This document shows, piece by piece, positions 1 to 6,270 of a DNA stretch of 6,667 nt. The DNA is taken from positions 1 to 6,667 of the forward strand of contig JAKAMM010000099.1 of NCBI GenBank assembly GCA_021812905.1, written 5' to 3'. Each line of letters begins with the position of its first letter. Position 1 is the stretch's first letter. The position numbers and the translations under genes are program-made. Source of the stretch: Chloroflexota bacterium (GTDB lineage Bacteria; Chloroflexota; Anaerolineae; Anaerolineales; Villigracilaceae). The notes under the pieces were generated by a model. That model saw only the letters and a list, made by a program, of their open reading frames with translations. It had not been told where the DNA came from and searched no databases.

Positions 1-516
1 ATTGAGCATCATGATGCTCTCTTGTCTGTTGAAACGTTGATCATCCTGCGCGTTGGTTGTGGTGATTGGTTCGCCGCTTTCGATGACGCGTTGCACGATG
101 GTGCGGCTGGTGGCGGCTTCTCTGGACTTGATGGATTCCTGTTCCCAGTTGCGTGCCACTTGCGTCACCATCTCGCCTTTTTCGTTTCGTAGCATCAGGA
201 AGCCGCGTTCAGCGTGCGTCAGGCGCACAATGTTATCCATCACGATGCGCAAGACTTCGTCATGTTCCAAAGATGAGTTAACAACCTGTCCGATATTGGC
301 AAGCGCCATCAAATTGCCATGCTCGGCTTCGAAAGACTTAATTTGCTGGCTAACGTTGTAGAGCTTATCAATTAGGCTGGTCAGATCTTCAATAGAATTG
401 GGCGGCAGGTCGCGAGCCTTCTTTTTCTGTAAGGCGTCGCGCAAAGTCCCGGCCTGCAGGCCGAGCGCCAGGATTTGATCGTGGATGGTTGTAGGTTTGG
501 TCTTGTCGGAATTCAT
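1..516 (-). CDS. GAF-domain signalling protein, N-terminal part (runs off window)
   Basis: Reading the minus strand from the ATG at 516-514 gives 172 open codons to the window edge, so the C-terminal part is missing. The protein begins MNSDKTKPTTIHDQILALG. Residues about 42-66 form a probable helical or coiled-coil linker, and from about residue 70 it matches the start of a GAF domain (LMALANIGQVVNSSLEHDEVL, then AERGFLMLRNEKGE at 102-115 and SGEPITTTNAQDD at 147-159). GAF domains bind small ligands or serve as sensory and dimerisation modules. In Chloroflexota this N-terminal style is common in proteins that continue into an output domain such as a nucleotide cyclase, histidine kinase or phosphatase; which one applies here cannot be seen. 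An AAGG Shine-Dalgarno sequence at 526-523 lies inside the last codons of the upstream transglutaminase gene and sets this start. The three-base gap between the genes implies co-transcription and probably translational coupling. There is no signal peptide or membrane segment in the visible part, so it is probably cytoplasmic. Confidence 0.85.
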   Translation of the reverse strand, partial: MNSDKTKPTTIHDQILALGLQAGTLRDALQKKKARDLPPNSIEDLTSLIDKLYNVSQQIKSFEAEHGNLMALANIGQVVNSSLEHDEVLRIVMDNIVRLTHAERGFLMLRNEKGEMVTQVARNWEQESIKSREAATSRTIVQRVIESGEPITTTNAQDDQRFNRQESIMMLN

Positions 517-519
517 GGC

Positions 520-2835
520 TTACCTTGTGTAATCTTCGCCGGTGAAAACATTTACGATTCGCTGGATGAGGGCGCGGACGGTATGCAACAGGATGAAGAA
601 ACTTGCGCGTCGAGCGCGGGACAAATCGGCGGGGCGCGGCGTAAACAGTGCGGACTCGTGTTCAAACTTCAACGCTTCGATGTGCGTTTCAGCCGATGGC
701 AGTAACTTGCTCAATAACACGGCTCGTTCATTCGGCGTGACATCCATTGGTTGCGGCTTGCCCAGCCAGCGCAGACTCAAATTGATTGTCGCAAAGGAAC
801 GTTCAACCGGCATCAGTTGAATCCAGCGCCGCCAGTTTTCCATCCATGTGGACGTTGTCAAACCGCTTTGTTGCCAGGATTTTGATAAGTATAACGTCAG
901 TCTGCCAATCAAGCGATAGCGATGTATGACAAATATAATGAGTGCCAAAGCCAGAAGTGGAATGAAAAATATCAAACTGATCCCCAGCGGAGTTTTGGCA
1001 AACGGAATCGATTGTGATGTGGTTGGCATGGCTGTACTGGGCGATGGCGTTTGGTCGCCTTCACTCAGCGGCTTGCGCGGCGGCAGGACGGACGTGTTAT
1101 CCACTCCATTTTGGGCTGGTGCATCCGGGCGTGCCAACGCATCCTGGTTGACAGTCGGCTCGAATTCCACCCAGCCGACGCCGGGGAAATACACTTCAGG
1201 CCAGGCATGTGAGTCGCGTCGGCGGACGGTGTACGTATCGTTTTGATGCTGACCCTGTGCGAAGCCCACCGCCAGCCGGGCCGGGATTCCTGCTGAGCGC
1301 AGCAGCAACACTTCGGCAGAGGCGTAATAATTGCAAAAGCCTTTTTTATAGTCGAACAAAAACCATAAGATCGGATCACGGCCTTCGGGCGCTGGCGGCA
1401 GGCTGGTGGTGTATTGCATGTTCGCGCGCAGATAATTCGTGATGGCAGAGGCCTTATCGTACGGCGTTTGATTCTCCTCGCCGATCTTGTCAACCAGTGC
1501 TTTGATATTGGGTTTAATTGTGTCCGAGATTCCGAGATAGCGGTTCTTGACCCAATCCGGATAATCCGTTCCGGCGGCGCGCAACTGCTCGACATTTGGA
1601 TCACCGATCTCTGCGCGCACCTGGTAGCCGGTTCCCATTTCAATCGCCGGATTCGCGTTCCACGCCATGACATCGTTAACTTTCGTATCGATACGCGTTG
1701 CTGTGACTGTGCCGGATTTATCCACCCAGACCGGTTGCGAGGGCGCGTACAACAGACTTTGGCTCGGAAGTTGGAGCGTGAATTGCAGGAACGCCAGACC
1801 GCGATTGTCAGTGTTGGGAATTTTCAAGTCGGGGTTGCTTGGCTCAAAGTCCAGGGTTGCGGCGGGGGAACTGATCCATTGTCCGTTGCTGTAAACATCG
1901 TAAACGCGTCCGCGCCAGTAATAGCGCGTTGAGAATTCCGGCAAGGATAAAACTTTTACCATAAAGACCGGCGAATCACCGAGCGCTGCCTCGCGTCCGA
2001 GCGCCAGCGTGTCGCCATAAAAATTTATCCCGCCATTTGCGTAGGGCGAATCGAGCGAACTGACCGCGTTCGATAAGCGCTCGCGCAGCGGCTTGGTGAG
2101 TTGGTTCCATCTATCTGATGCAGATTGCCAACTCGAGAGCGAGGTCGGTATGATCCAGGCGATGAAGACGAGGCTGGCAACGGTGGCAAACAAACCGCTG
2201 AAAATATTCGGCCAGGCATCTTCGTTGACGAGGACGCGGCGGCGCGCCCATTCGGTCTGATTGCGCCGGTAATAGTCGCGGCCTAACAATAACAGCGCCA
2301 GCAGGATGTAGACTGCCAGCCACCACGAACTGTACGTCTGATAATCATCATAAACCTGGATGAGCAGTGTTGTGATCCCGGCCGGGAGGATGGCGGCCGG
2401 CAAATTATTGTGCCGTGTCAACCAGTAACCCGCGCTCAGGCCGAGCAGCCAGAATCCCAAAGAGATGAAAGCTACGAAGAAAAGCGAATCTTTGACCGGC
2501 TGGTGCTGGATAAATTGAACGAGCGAGACAAGCAAAATCTTGTTCACACTGACAAGCTGATCCATGATGGACAAATCCTGATCCATCGCTTTGATCATTT
2601 GCCACGGAAGCAGGACGAGTGTGTAGCCGATGGCCAGCCAGATAACGGTGTGTCGTTGAAACCGGCTGATGCCGAGCGCCAATCCGAGCGCGGTTCCGAA
2701 GACGGCCAATATCTCGGCAAAATAAAGATACGCAGTCCAGTCGGTTGTGACGAGGCGCGCCGCGGCTACTTGAATGATAAGGAAGAGCAGGGTAGCCGAT
2801 AACCAATCCCAGGCGCGGCGGGATGAATTTTGCAT
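520..2835 (-). CDS. TgpA-like membrane transglutaminase (transglutaminase-like domain plus DUF4129-type tail)
   Basis: A 771-residue protein if started at the ATG at 2835-2833. A TTG at 2871 would add 12 residues but coincides with a -35 box and has no ribosome binding site, so the ATG is preferred. Numbered from the ATG, about seven hydrophobic segments fill residues 10-231, like the TgpA N-terminal membrane domain (DUF3488). A large extracytoplasmic region follows, holding the transglutaminase core at about 450-562: Cys501 in KKGFCNYYAS, His543 in DSHAWPEVYF and an acidic residue, Glu559, in WVEFEPT. The third triad position is Asp in the classical enzyme and Glu here. A Pro/Ser/Thr-rich stalk (about 566-613) leads to a last membrane helix (616-636) and a cytoplasmic C-terminal helix-rich tail resembling DUF4129. 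The fold catalyses acyl transfer or amide hydrolysis on peptides; the physiological substrate is unknown, possibly envelope protein. Relatives often sit beside MoxR/DUF58 genes, which are not seen here. It is the first gene of an operon with the downstream GAF protein. Confidence 0.9.
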   Translation of the reverse strand: MQNSSRRAWDWLSATLLFLIIQVAAARLVTTDWTAYLYFAEILAVFGTALGLALGISRFQRHTVIWLAIGYTLVLLPWQMIKAMDQDLSIMDQLVSVNKILLVSLVQFIQHQPVKDSLFFVAFISLGFWLLGLSAGYWLTRHNNLPAAILPAGITTLLIQVYDDYQTYSSWWLAVYILLALLLLGRDYYRRNQTEWARRRVLVNEDAWPNIFSGLFATVASLVFIAWIIPTSLSSWQSASDRWNQLTKPLRERLSNAVSSLDSPYANGGINFYGDTLALGREAALGDSPVFMVKVLSLPEFSTRYYWRGRVYDVYSNGQWISSPAATLDFEPSNPDLKIPNTDNRGLAFLQFTLQLPSQSLLYAPSQPVWVDKSGTVTATRIDTKVNDVMAWNANPAIEMGTGYQVRAEIGDPNVEQLRAAGTDYPDWVKNRYLGISDTIKPNIKALVDKIGEENQTPYDKASAITNYLRANMQYTTSLPPAPEGRDPILWFLFDYKKGFCNYYASAEVLLLRSAGIPARLAVGFAQGQHQNDTYTVRRRDSHAWPEVYFPGVGWVEFEPTVNQDALARPDAPAQNGVDNTSVLPPRKPLSEGDQTPSPSTAMPTTSQSIPFAKTPLGISLIFFIPLLALALIIFVIHRYRLIGRLTLYLSKSWQQSGLTTSTWMENWRRWIQLMPVERSFATINLSLRWLGKPQPMDVTPNERAVLLSKLLPSAETHIEALKFEHESALFTPRPADLSRARRASFFILLHTVRALIQRIVNVFTGEDYTR

Positions 2836-2841
2836 GGCCTG

Positions 2842-2871
2842 AGTGTACAATAATTGAAGCAGGCTCGTCAA
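2842..2871 (-). promoter_or_regulatory. Predicted sigma-A promoter of the transglutaminase operon, leaderless type
   Basis: On the minus strand, TTGACG (2871-2866) and TACACT (2847-2842) are separated by 18 bases, a good match to the -35/-10 consensus. Six bases (CAGGCC) follow the -10 box and then the ATG at 2835, so the canonical start of transcription falls on the A of the start codon. No convincing Shine-Dalgarno sequence precedes the ATG. This arrangement is typical of leaderless mRNAs. It also explains why the in-frame TTG at 2871 is unlikely to be a start codon: it is the first half of the -35 element. The promoter is predicted from sequence only. Confidence 0.6.
2846..2851 (+). promoter_or_regulatory. 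Candidate -10 box for the PAP2 gene (divergent, overlapping)
   Basis: TACAAT at 2846-2851 is one mismatch from the TATAAT consensus and would start transcription near 2858, giving a leader of about 34 bases that contains the ribosome binding site. No good -35 hexamer is visible 16-18 bases upstream (the sequence there is around GATGAATT), so the promoter would be weak or activator-dependent. The box overlaps the opposite-strand -10 box by two bases within the palindrome TGTACA (2844-2849). Confidence 0.35.
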
Positions 2872-2880
2872 TCGTAAGTT

Positions 2881-2886
2881 AAGGAG
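2881..2886 (+). promoter_or_regulatory. Ribosome binding site of the PAP2 gene
   Basis: AAGGAG at 2881-2886 stands five bases before the ATG at 2892 and fixes that start. It is the strongest Shine-Dalgarno sequence in the window, in contrast to the transglutaminase start on the other strand, which has none. Confidence 0.8.
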
Positions 2887-2891
2887 TCGCC

Positions 2892-3872
2892 ATGAATTCC
2901 CTGTTTGATAACGGCATTCAATTGATCCTTCTCATCCAAAAATTTTCCTGGCTTGAAGCGCCCATGCGTTTTTTTTCCTTCCTCGGCTCTGAATATTTTT
3001 TCCTGTTCGCTTTGCCGGTTATATACTGGTGCATTGATTCTGCTCTTGGCCTTCGCATTGGCGTGATCCTGCTTTTCACTGGCGGCTTGAATGACATTCT
3101 CAAGATGGCCATGCTAGGCCCGCGTCCGTATTGGTTTAGCGCGCAGGTCAAGGCGCTCTCGGCCGAGTCATCTTTCGGTGTGCCGTCCGGGCACGCGCAA
3201 AGCGCGACGGTTGTGTGGGGCACGCTCGCGAATCGTTTAGGCAGGGCCTGGGCCTGGATCGTCGCGATCACAATCATCTTTCTGATCGGCTTCTCGCGCA
3301 TATTCCTGGCTGTCCATTTTCCGCATGATGTCCTGCTCGGTTGGATTCTCGGCGCGTTAACTCTGTGGTCTTTCATCGCATTATGGGATCGTGTCGCGGC
3401 CTGGGTCAAACAAAAATCATTTGCTCAACAAATGGTGATGGCATTGATCGTTTCATTTGCGATTGTTTTATTTGGCGGACTTGCCTTCTATGGATTGCGC
3501 GATTACGTCTTTCCGCAGGAATGGATGACGAATGCGCTTCGGGCCGGGGACCCGTTACCGGCTCCCGTTTCGATGGATGGGATTCTCACTTCGGCCGCTA
3601 CGCTCTTCGGCATGTTGTCAGGCCTGGCGTGGATAAACCGTCGAGGCGGGTATCAGGTTTCGGGTCCGGTGGGGAAGCGGGTCTTGTCTTTTGTCATCGG
3701 ATTGATTGGCATCCTCATTTTGTATTTGGGGTTGAAGATGATTTTTCCATCCGGCGATTCGCTTCCCGCTTATTTCTTCCGTTACCTTCGTTACGCGTTG
3801 GTCGGTTTTTGGATTTCGGGCGGCGCGCCTTGGTTGTTTTTTCATTTCAAAATTGCCAGACACAACCCCTAG
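2892..3872 (+). CDS. PAP2-family membrane phosphatase
   Basis: A complete 326-residue integral membrane protein. It carries the full PAP2 acid phosphatase signature: motif C1 KMAMLGPRP (Lys71, Arg78, Pro79), motif C2 PSGH (98-101, with His101 the general acid/base) and motif C3 SRIFLAVHFPHD (Arg136, nucleophile His142, Asp146). Hydrophobic segments lie at about 34-50, 54-70, 103-116, 122-140, 148-166, 182-202, 231-247, 264-286 and 302-318. The catalytic core ends near residue 165, so the last 160 residues form an additional membrane region beyond a minimal PAP2 enzyme such as PgpB. The family removes phosphate from lipid phosphates or diphosphates (phosphatidate, undecaprenyl diphosphate, sphingoid-base phosphates), with the active site usually facing outward. 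The substrate cannot be told from sequence; the spacing YWCID before C1 is reminiscent of long-chain-base phosphate phosphatase-like bacterial members (a weak inference). It is transcribed divergently from the transglutaminase and lies 57 bases before the kinase gene. Confidence 0.93.
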   Translation: MNSLFDNGIQLILLIQKFSWLEAPMRFFSFLGSEYFFLFALPVIYWCIDSALGLRIGVILLFTGGLNDILKMAMLGPRPYWFSAQVKALSAESSFGVPSGHAQSATVVWGTLANRLGRAWAWIVAITIIFLIGFSRIFLAVHFPHDVLLGWILGALTLWSFIALWDRVAAWVKQKSFAQQMVMALIVSFAIVLFGGLAFYGLRDYVFPQEWMTNALRAGDPLPAPVSMDGILTSAATLFGMLSGLAWINRRGGYQVSGPVGKRVLSFVIGLIGILILYLGLKMIFPSGDSLPAYFFRYLRYALVGFWISGGAPWLFFHFKIARHNP

Positions 3873-3882
3873 AGGGTCAATC

Positions 3883-3891
3883 TGATATAAT
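3883..3891 (+). promoter_or_regulatory. Extended -10 promoter of the kinase gene
   Basis: TGATATAAT at 3883-3891 is a perfect extended -10 element (TGn plus TATAAT). No -35 hexamer is recognisable at 16-18 bases upstream (the sequence there is CAACCC), which extended -10 promoters can tolerate. Transcription would start near 3898, about 30 bases before the kinase ATG. The kinase can therefore be expressed independently of the PAP2 gene, although no convincing terminator separates the two and read-through is likely. Confidence 0.65.
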
Positions 3892-3915
3892 CGCCATCGC
3901 AACTGTAAAAAATTT

Positions 3916-3933
3916 ATGATGGGATTCGGATGA
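3916..3933 (+). other. Five-codon mini-ORF overlapping the kinase start
   Basis: ATG ATG GGA TTC GGA TGA encodes MMGFG and its stop overlaps the kinase ATG in the form ATGA at 3930-3933. It lies wholly in the predicted leader of the kinase mRNA. It has no Shine-Dalgarno sequence of its own; the preceding bases are A/T-rich. It may couple translation to the kinase, or be chance. Its existence as an open frame is seen; its translation is not shown. Confidence 0.25.
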
Positions 3934-6119
3934 CACTCGAACGCGGAACACTTTTACATAAACGTTATCGCATTGTTGAGATACTGGGCCAGGGCGGTAT
4001 GGGATCGGTTTATCGCGCCGTGGATGAGAACCTCGGCGTGGATGTGGCCCTCAAGGAAAATCTTTTTACAACAGATGAATACTCGCGCCAGTTCCGTTTG
4101 GAAGCAGTGATCCTGGCGAATTTGCGCCACCCGAACATGCCGCGTGTTTCCGATCATTTTGTGGTCGGCGATTCCGGTCAATATCTTGTGATGGATTTTA
4201 TCGAGGGCGAGGATCTTCGTCAGCGCATGGAGCGCATGGGCACGATCACCGAAGACGATGCGATCATGGTTGGCGCCGCCATCTGTGACGCGCTGACTTA
4301 TTTACACGCACGCAAGCCGCCGATCCTGCATCGCGATATCAAGCCGGGTAATGTCAAGATCACCCCCGATGGTCACATCTTCCTCGTGGACTTTGGTTTG
4401 GCAAAAGTGGTGCAGGGTAGTCAGGCCACGACTACCGGCGCACGTGCCATGACGCCCGGTTATTCTCCCCCTGAACAATATGGCACGGCCCGCACTGATC
4501 CACGCACTGATATTTATTCATTGGGTGCTACATTATATGCCGCGCTGTGCGGCATGATCCCCGAAGACGGTTTGGCGCGTGCCATGGATAATGCCCAACT
4601 GACTTCGCTTCGCAAGCGCAACACAAAAATTTCCCGCCGTTTGGCCGCTGCAATCGAAAAGGCTATGGCGATTGACCCTGCTGATCGTTTTCAATCCCCG
4701 GATGATTTCAAGAAGGCGCTGCTCAATTCAAAATCCAAGACCCAGCACCTGACCGGGGAGTTCACGGTCACACCGCCGCCTGACGTGCCGGATGGCCCGC
4801 CTGAAGGCAGGAAAGATAAAAAGAGCGAACCCAAGTCTGACGAGCCGGGCGTGCCACTTCCGCCTCCGCCGATTGATGAAGATAAACCGTTTGTTCCGCC
4901 CAGGAAACGCCGCGGCGGAAACGGCGCATGGTTTTGGCTTCTGTTATTATTGATCGCGGCTCTTATATCCGTTGCCGTTTTCTTCCCGGATGTTTTACCT
5001 GCCAGTTTGCGTAACGCATTGCCGTACATTATTAATCCGACATCAACTGCGACTCCTCTGCCGACAAATATGCCACTTCCCACCGTGGCGGATATTATGC
5101 CGACCAAAACGGTTTCACCTGTCCCGCCTTCTCCAACCTTTACATTGACTCCAACCAAGATTGCAACTGGAGTTGCAACGGGGACTTTAATCCCTGGTAA
5201 GACTCCAACCGAGATACCTACACTTTTACCTACGCCCATAGGCGGCGGAATGGGACAAATTGCATTTGCTTCAGACCGGGCAGGTGGAGCGCCGCAGATT
5301 ATTTTGAGCGATATTGCTGGTGAGCACGTCCAGCCGATTACGAATATTCCTGAAGGCGCCTGTGCTCCTTCCTGGTCGCCGGATGGTACGCAGCTCGTCT
5401 TTGTCTCGCCGTGCGGTCATCGTTTGGATCTCTCTGAGAATCCTCCCAAAGATACAGCGCTTTACATTATCAATGCCGATGGAAGTGGTCTCACGCCCAT
5501 ACCTACCGTCCCCGGCGGAGACTTCGAACCTGCCTGGGCGCCCGATGGCAGCCGCATTGCCTTTACTTCCCTGCGCGATGGGCACATGCAAATCTATGTC
5601 TACAACCTGACCGATCAATCGGTCAAGCGGCTGACGAATACGCTGATCAATGTAGATACCCGCCAGCCATCCTGGTCGCCGTTCAGCAATCAGATCGCGT
5701 TTGCGGAAAAACGTGTCGGCGCTTATCAGATATGGACCATGACGGATGCCGGCGAGGGCCAACAACAGATCGTGCGCAGCGGTCAGGACTTCTGGGATTA
5801 TCTGCCGATCTGGTCGCTGGATGGAAAGATGATCCTTTTCAACGAGCGCAATGCCAACGGCCCCGTTCAGCCGTGGGCGCTAAGTATCGTATATGAAGAT
5901 CGCAACACGAATCAAGGCACAAGGCTGAAGCTTGGATCAGGGCCGATCGAGAATTTGCACTACTCTCCAGATGGTTTCTGGCTGGCTTTTGAAGGCTTCA
6001 GTGACAACGGAAATAATAGAGATATCTTCTTTGCAACTCTTTCTGGAGCGCAACTGACACGTTTTACAAAAGACCCCGGCGTGGATTTTGACCCCGCCTG
6101 GCGGCCGATTGTTCCGTAA
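3930..6119 (+). CDS. Transmembrane Ser/Thr protein kinase with extracytoplasmic PD40/TolB-like beta-propeller
   Basis: A complete 729-residue eukaryotic-like (Hanks-type, PknB-like) kinase. Cytoplasmic kinase domain at about 13-266: glycine loop GQGGMGSVY (20-28), ATP-anchoring Lys42 in VALKE, probable helix-C Glu58, catalytic loop HRDIKPGN (134-141, Asp136), DFG at 154-156, a Thr-rich activation loop (TTTGARAMTPGY) and PPE at 180-182. All key residues are present, so it should be active. A Pro-rich charged juxtamembrane linker (280-330) leads to one membrane helix at about 333-352. Outside is a Pro/Thr-rich stalk (370-436), then a propeller of PD40-type repeats with signature motifs at 481 (SWSPDG), 535 (AWAPDG), 581 (SWSPFS), 627 (IWSLDG), 677 (HYSPDG) and 723 (AWRP), spaced 46-54 residues. 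The strand QIAFASDR at 443-450 probably closes the ring with the C-terminal repeat. The likely role is sensing an extracellular or envelope ligand and phosphorylating cytoplasmic proteins. Ligand and targets are unknown. Confidence 0.95.
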   Translation: MTLERGTLLHKRYRIVEILGQGGMGSVYRAVDENLGVDVALKENLFTTDEYSRQFRLEAVILANLRHPNMPRVSDHFVVGDSGQYLVMDFIEGEDLRQRMERMGTITEDDAIMVGAAICDALTYLHARKPPILHRDIKPGNVKITPDGHIFLVDFGLAKVVQGSQATTTGARAMTPGYSPPEQYGTARTDPRTDIYSLGATLYAALCGMIPEDGLARAMDNAQLTSLRKRNTKISRRLAAAIEKAMAIDPADRFQSPDDFKKALLNSKSKTQHLTGEFTVTPPPDVPDGPPEGRKDKKSEPKSDEPGVPLPPPPIDEDKPFVPPRKRRGGNGAWFWLLLLLIAALISVAVFFPDVLPASLRNALPYIINPTSTATPLPTNMPLPTVADIMPTKTVSPVPPSPTFTLTPTKIATGVATGTLIPGKTPTEIPTLLPTPIGGGMGQIAFASDRAGGAPQIILSDIAGEHVQPITNIPEGACAPSWSPDGTQLVFVSPCGHRLDLSENPPKDTALYIINADGSGLTPIPTVPGGDFEPAWAPDGSRIAFTSLRDGHMQIYVYNLTDQSVKRLTNTLINVDTRQPSWSPFSNQIAFAEKRVGAYQIWTMTDAGEGQQQIVRSGQDFWDYLPIWSLDGKMILFNERNANGPVQPWALSIVYEDRNTNQGTRLKLGSGPIENLHYSPDGFWLAFEGFSDNGNNRDIFFATLSGAQLTRFTKDPGVDFDPAWRPIVP

Positions 6120-6137
6120 TCAGAATTTGTGAACTGT

Positions 6138-6171
6138 AGAGACGACCCAGCGGGTCGTCTCTCTTATTCTT
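6138..6171 (+). terminator. Intrinsic terminator after the kinase gene
   Basis: A perfect 11-bp stem, AGAGACGACCC (6138-6148) with GGGTCGTCTCT (6152-6162), closes a three-base loop AGC, followed by a T-rich tract (CTTATTCTT). It begins 18 bases after the kinase stop codon and should end kinase transcription before the hrcA promoter. The opposite strand lacks a T tract after the stem, so it looks one-directional. Confidence 0.85.
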
Positions 6172-6183
6172 ACACTCCTCTTA

Positions 6184-6212
6184 TTGACCTCATCCCTCCC
6201 GCATGTTATCAT
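6184..6212 (+). promoter_or_regulatory. Sigma-A promoter of hrcA
   Basis: TTGACC (6184-6189) and TATCAT (6207-6212) are separated by exactly 17 bases, and TG at 6204-6205 adds an extended -10 element. The predicted start of transcription is about 6219, just before the CIRCE operator. This is the best-formed promoter in the window and fits a vegetative promoter held in check by a repressor. Confidence 0.8.
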
Positions 6213-6226
6213 TTCTGCCAGTTATG

Positions 6227-6253
6227 CTGGCACTCTCCAAAAGAGAGTGCCAG
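6227..6253 (+). promoter_or_regulatory. CIRCE operator (HrcA binding site)
   Basis: CTGGCACTC (6227-6235), nine spacer bases (TCCAAAAGA), then GAGTGCCAG (6245-6253): a perfect inverted repeat with the family's exact 9-N9-9 geometry. The classical consensus is TTAGCACTC-N9-GAGTGCTAA; here the outer two positions of each arm are changed in a compensating way, keeping the dyad perfect. The spacer adds two further complementary bases on each side, giving 11-bp arms around a CAAAA loop. It lies at about +8 to +34 of the predicted transcript and 17 bases before the hrcA ATG, so HrcA would repress its own gene, with release on heat or folding stress as known for this regulon. Confidence 0.93.
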
Positions 6254-6270
6254 GTTGTGCGAAGGCATAA

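Noticed and set aside
53..361. 102-residue plus-strand frame at the left edge
   Set aside because: It is antisense to the GAF protein, which has clear family motifs on the minus strand and a positioned ribosome binding site.
1065..1673. 202-residue minus-strand open frame inside the transglutaminase gene
   Set aside because: It overlaps the transglutaminase catalytic core in another frame; its composition is Arg/Pro/Ser-rich with no domain, as expected of a shadow frame.
3865..3877. Short inverted repeat ACCC-CTAGA-GGGT at the end of the PAP2 gene as a terminator
   Set aside because: Only four base pairs and no T-rich tract; too weak for intrinsic termination.
4691..5239. 182-residue minus-strand frame rich in Val/Gly opposite the kinase stalk
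   Set aside because: It is the antisense of the Pro/Thr-rich stalk: Pro and Thr codons read backwards give Gly, Val and Ser. It has no start signal of note.
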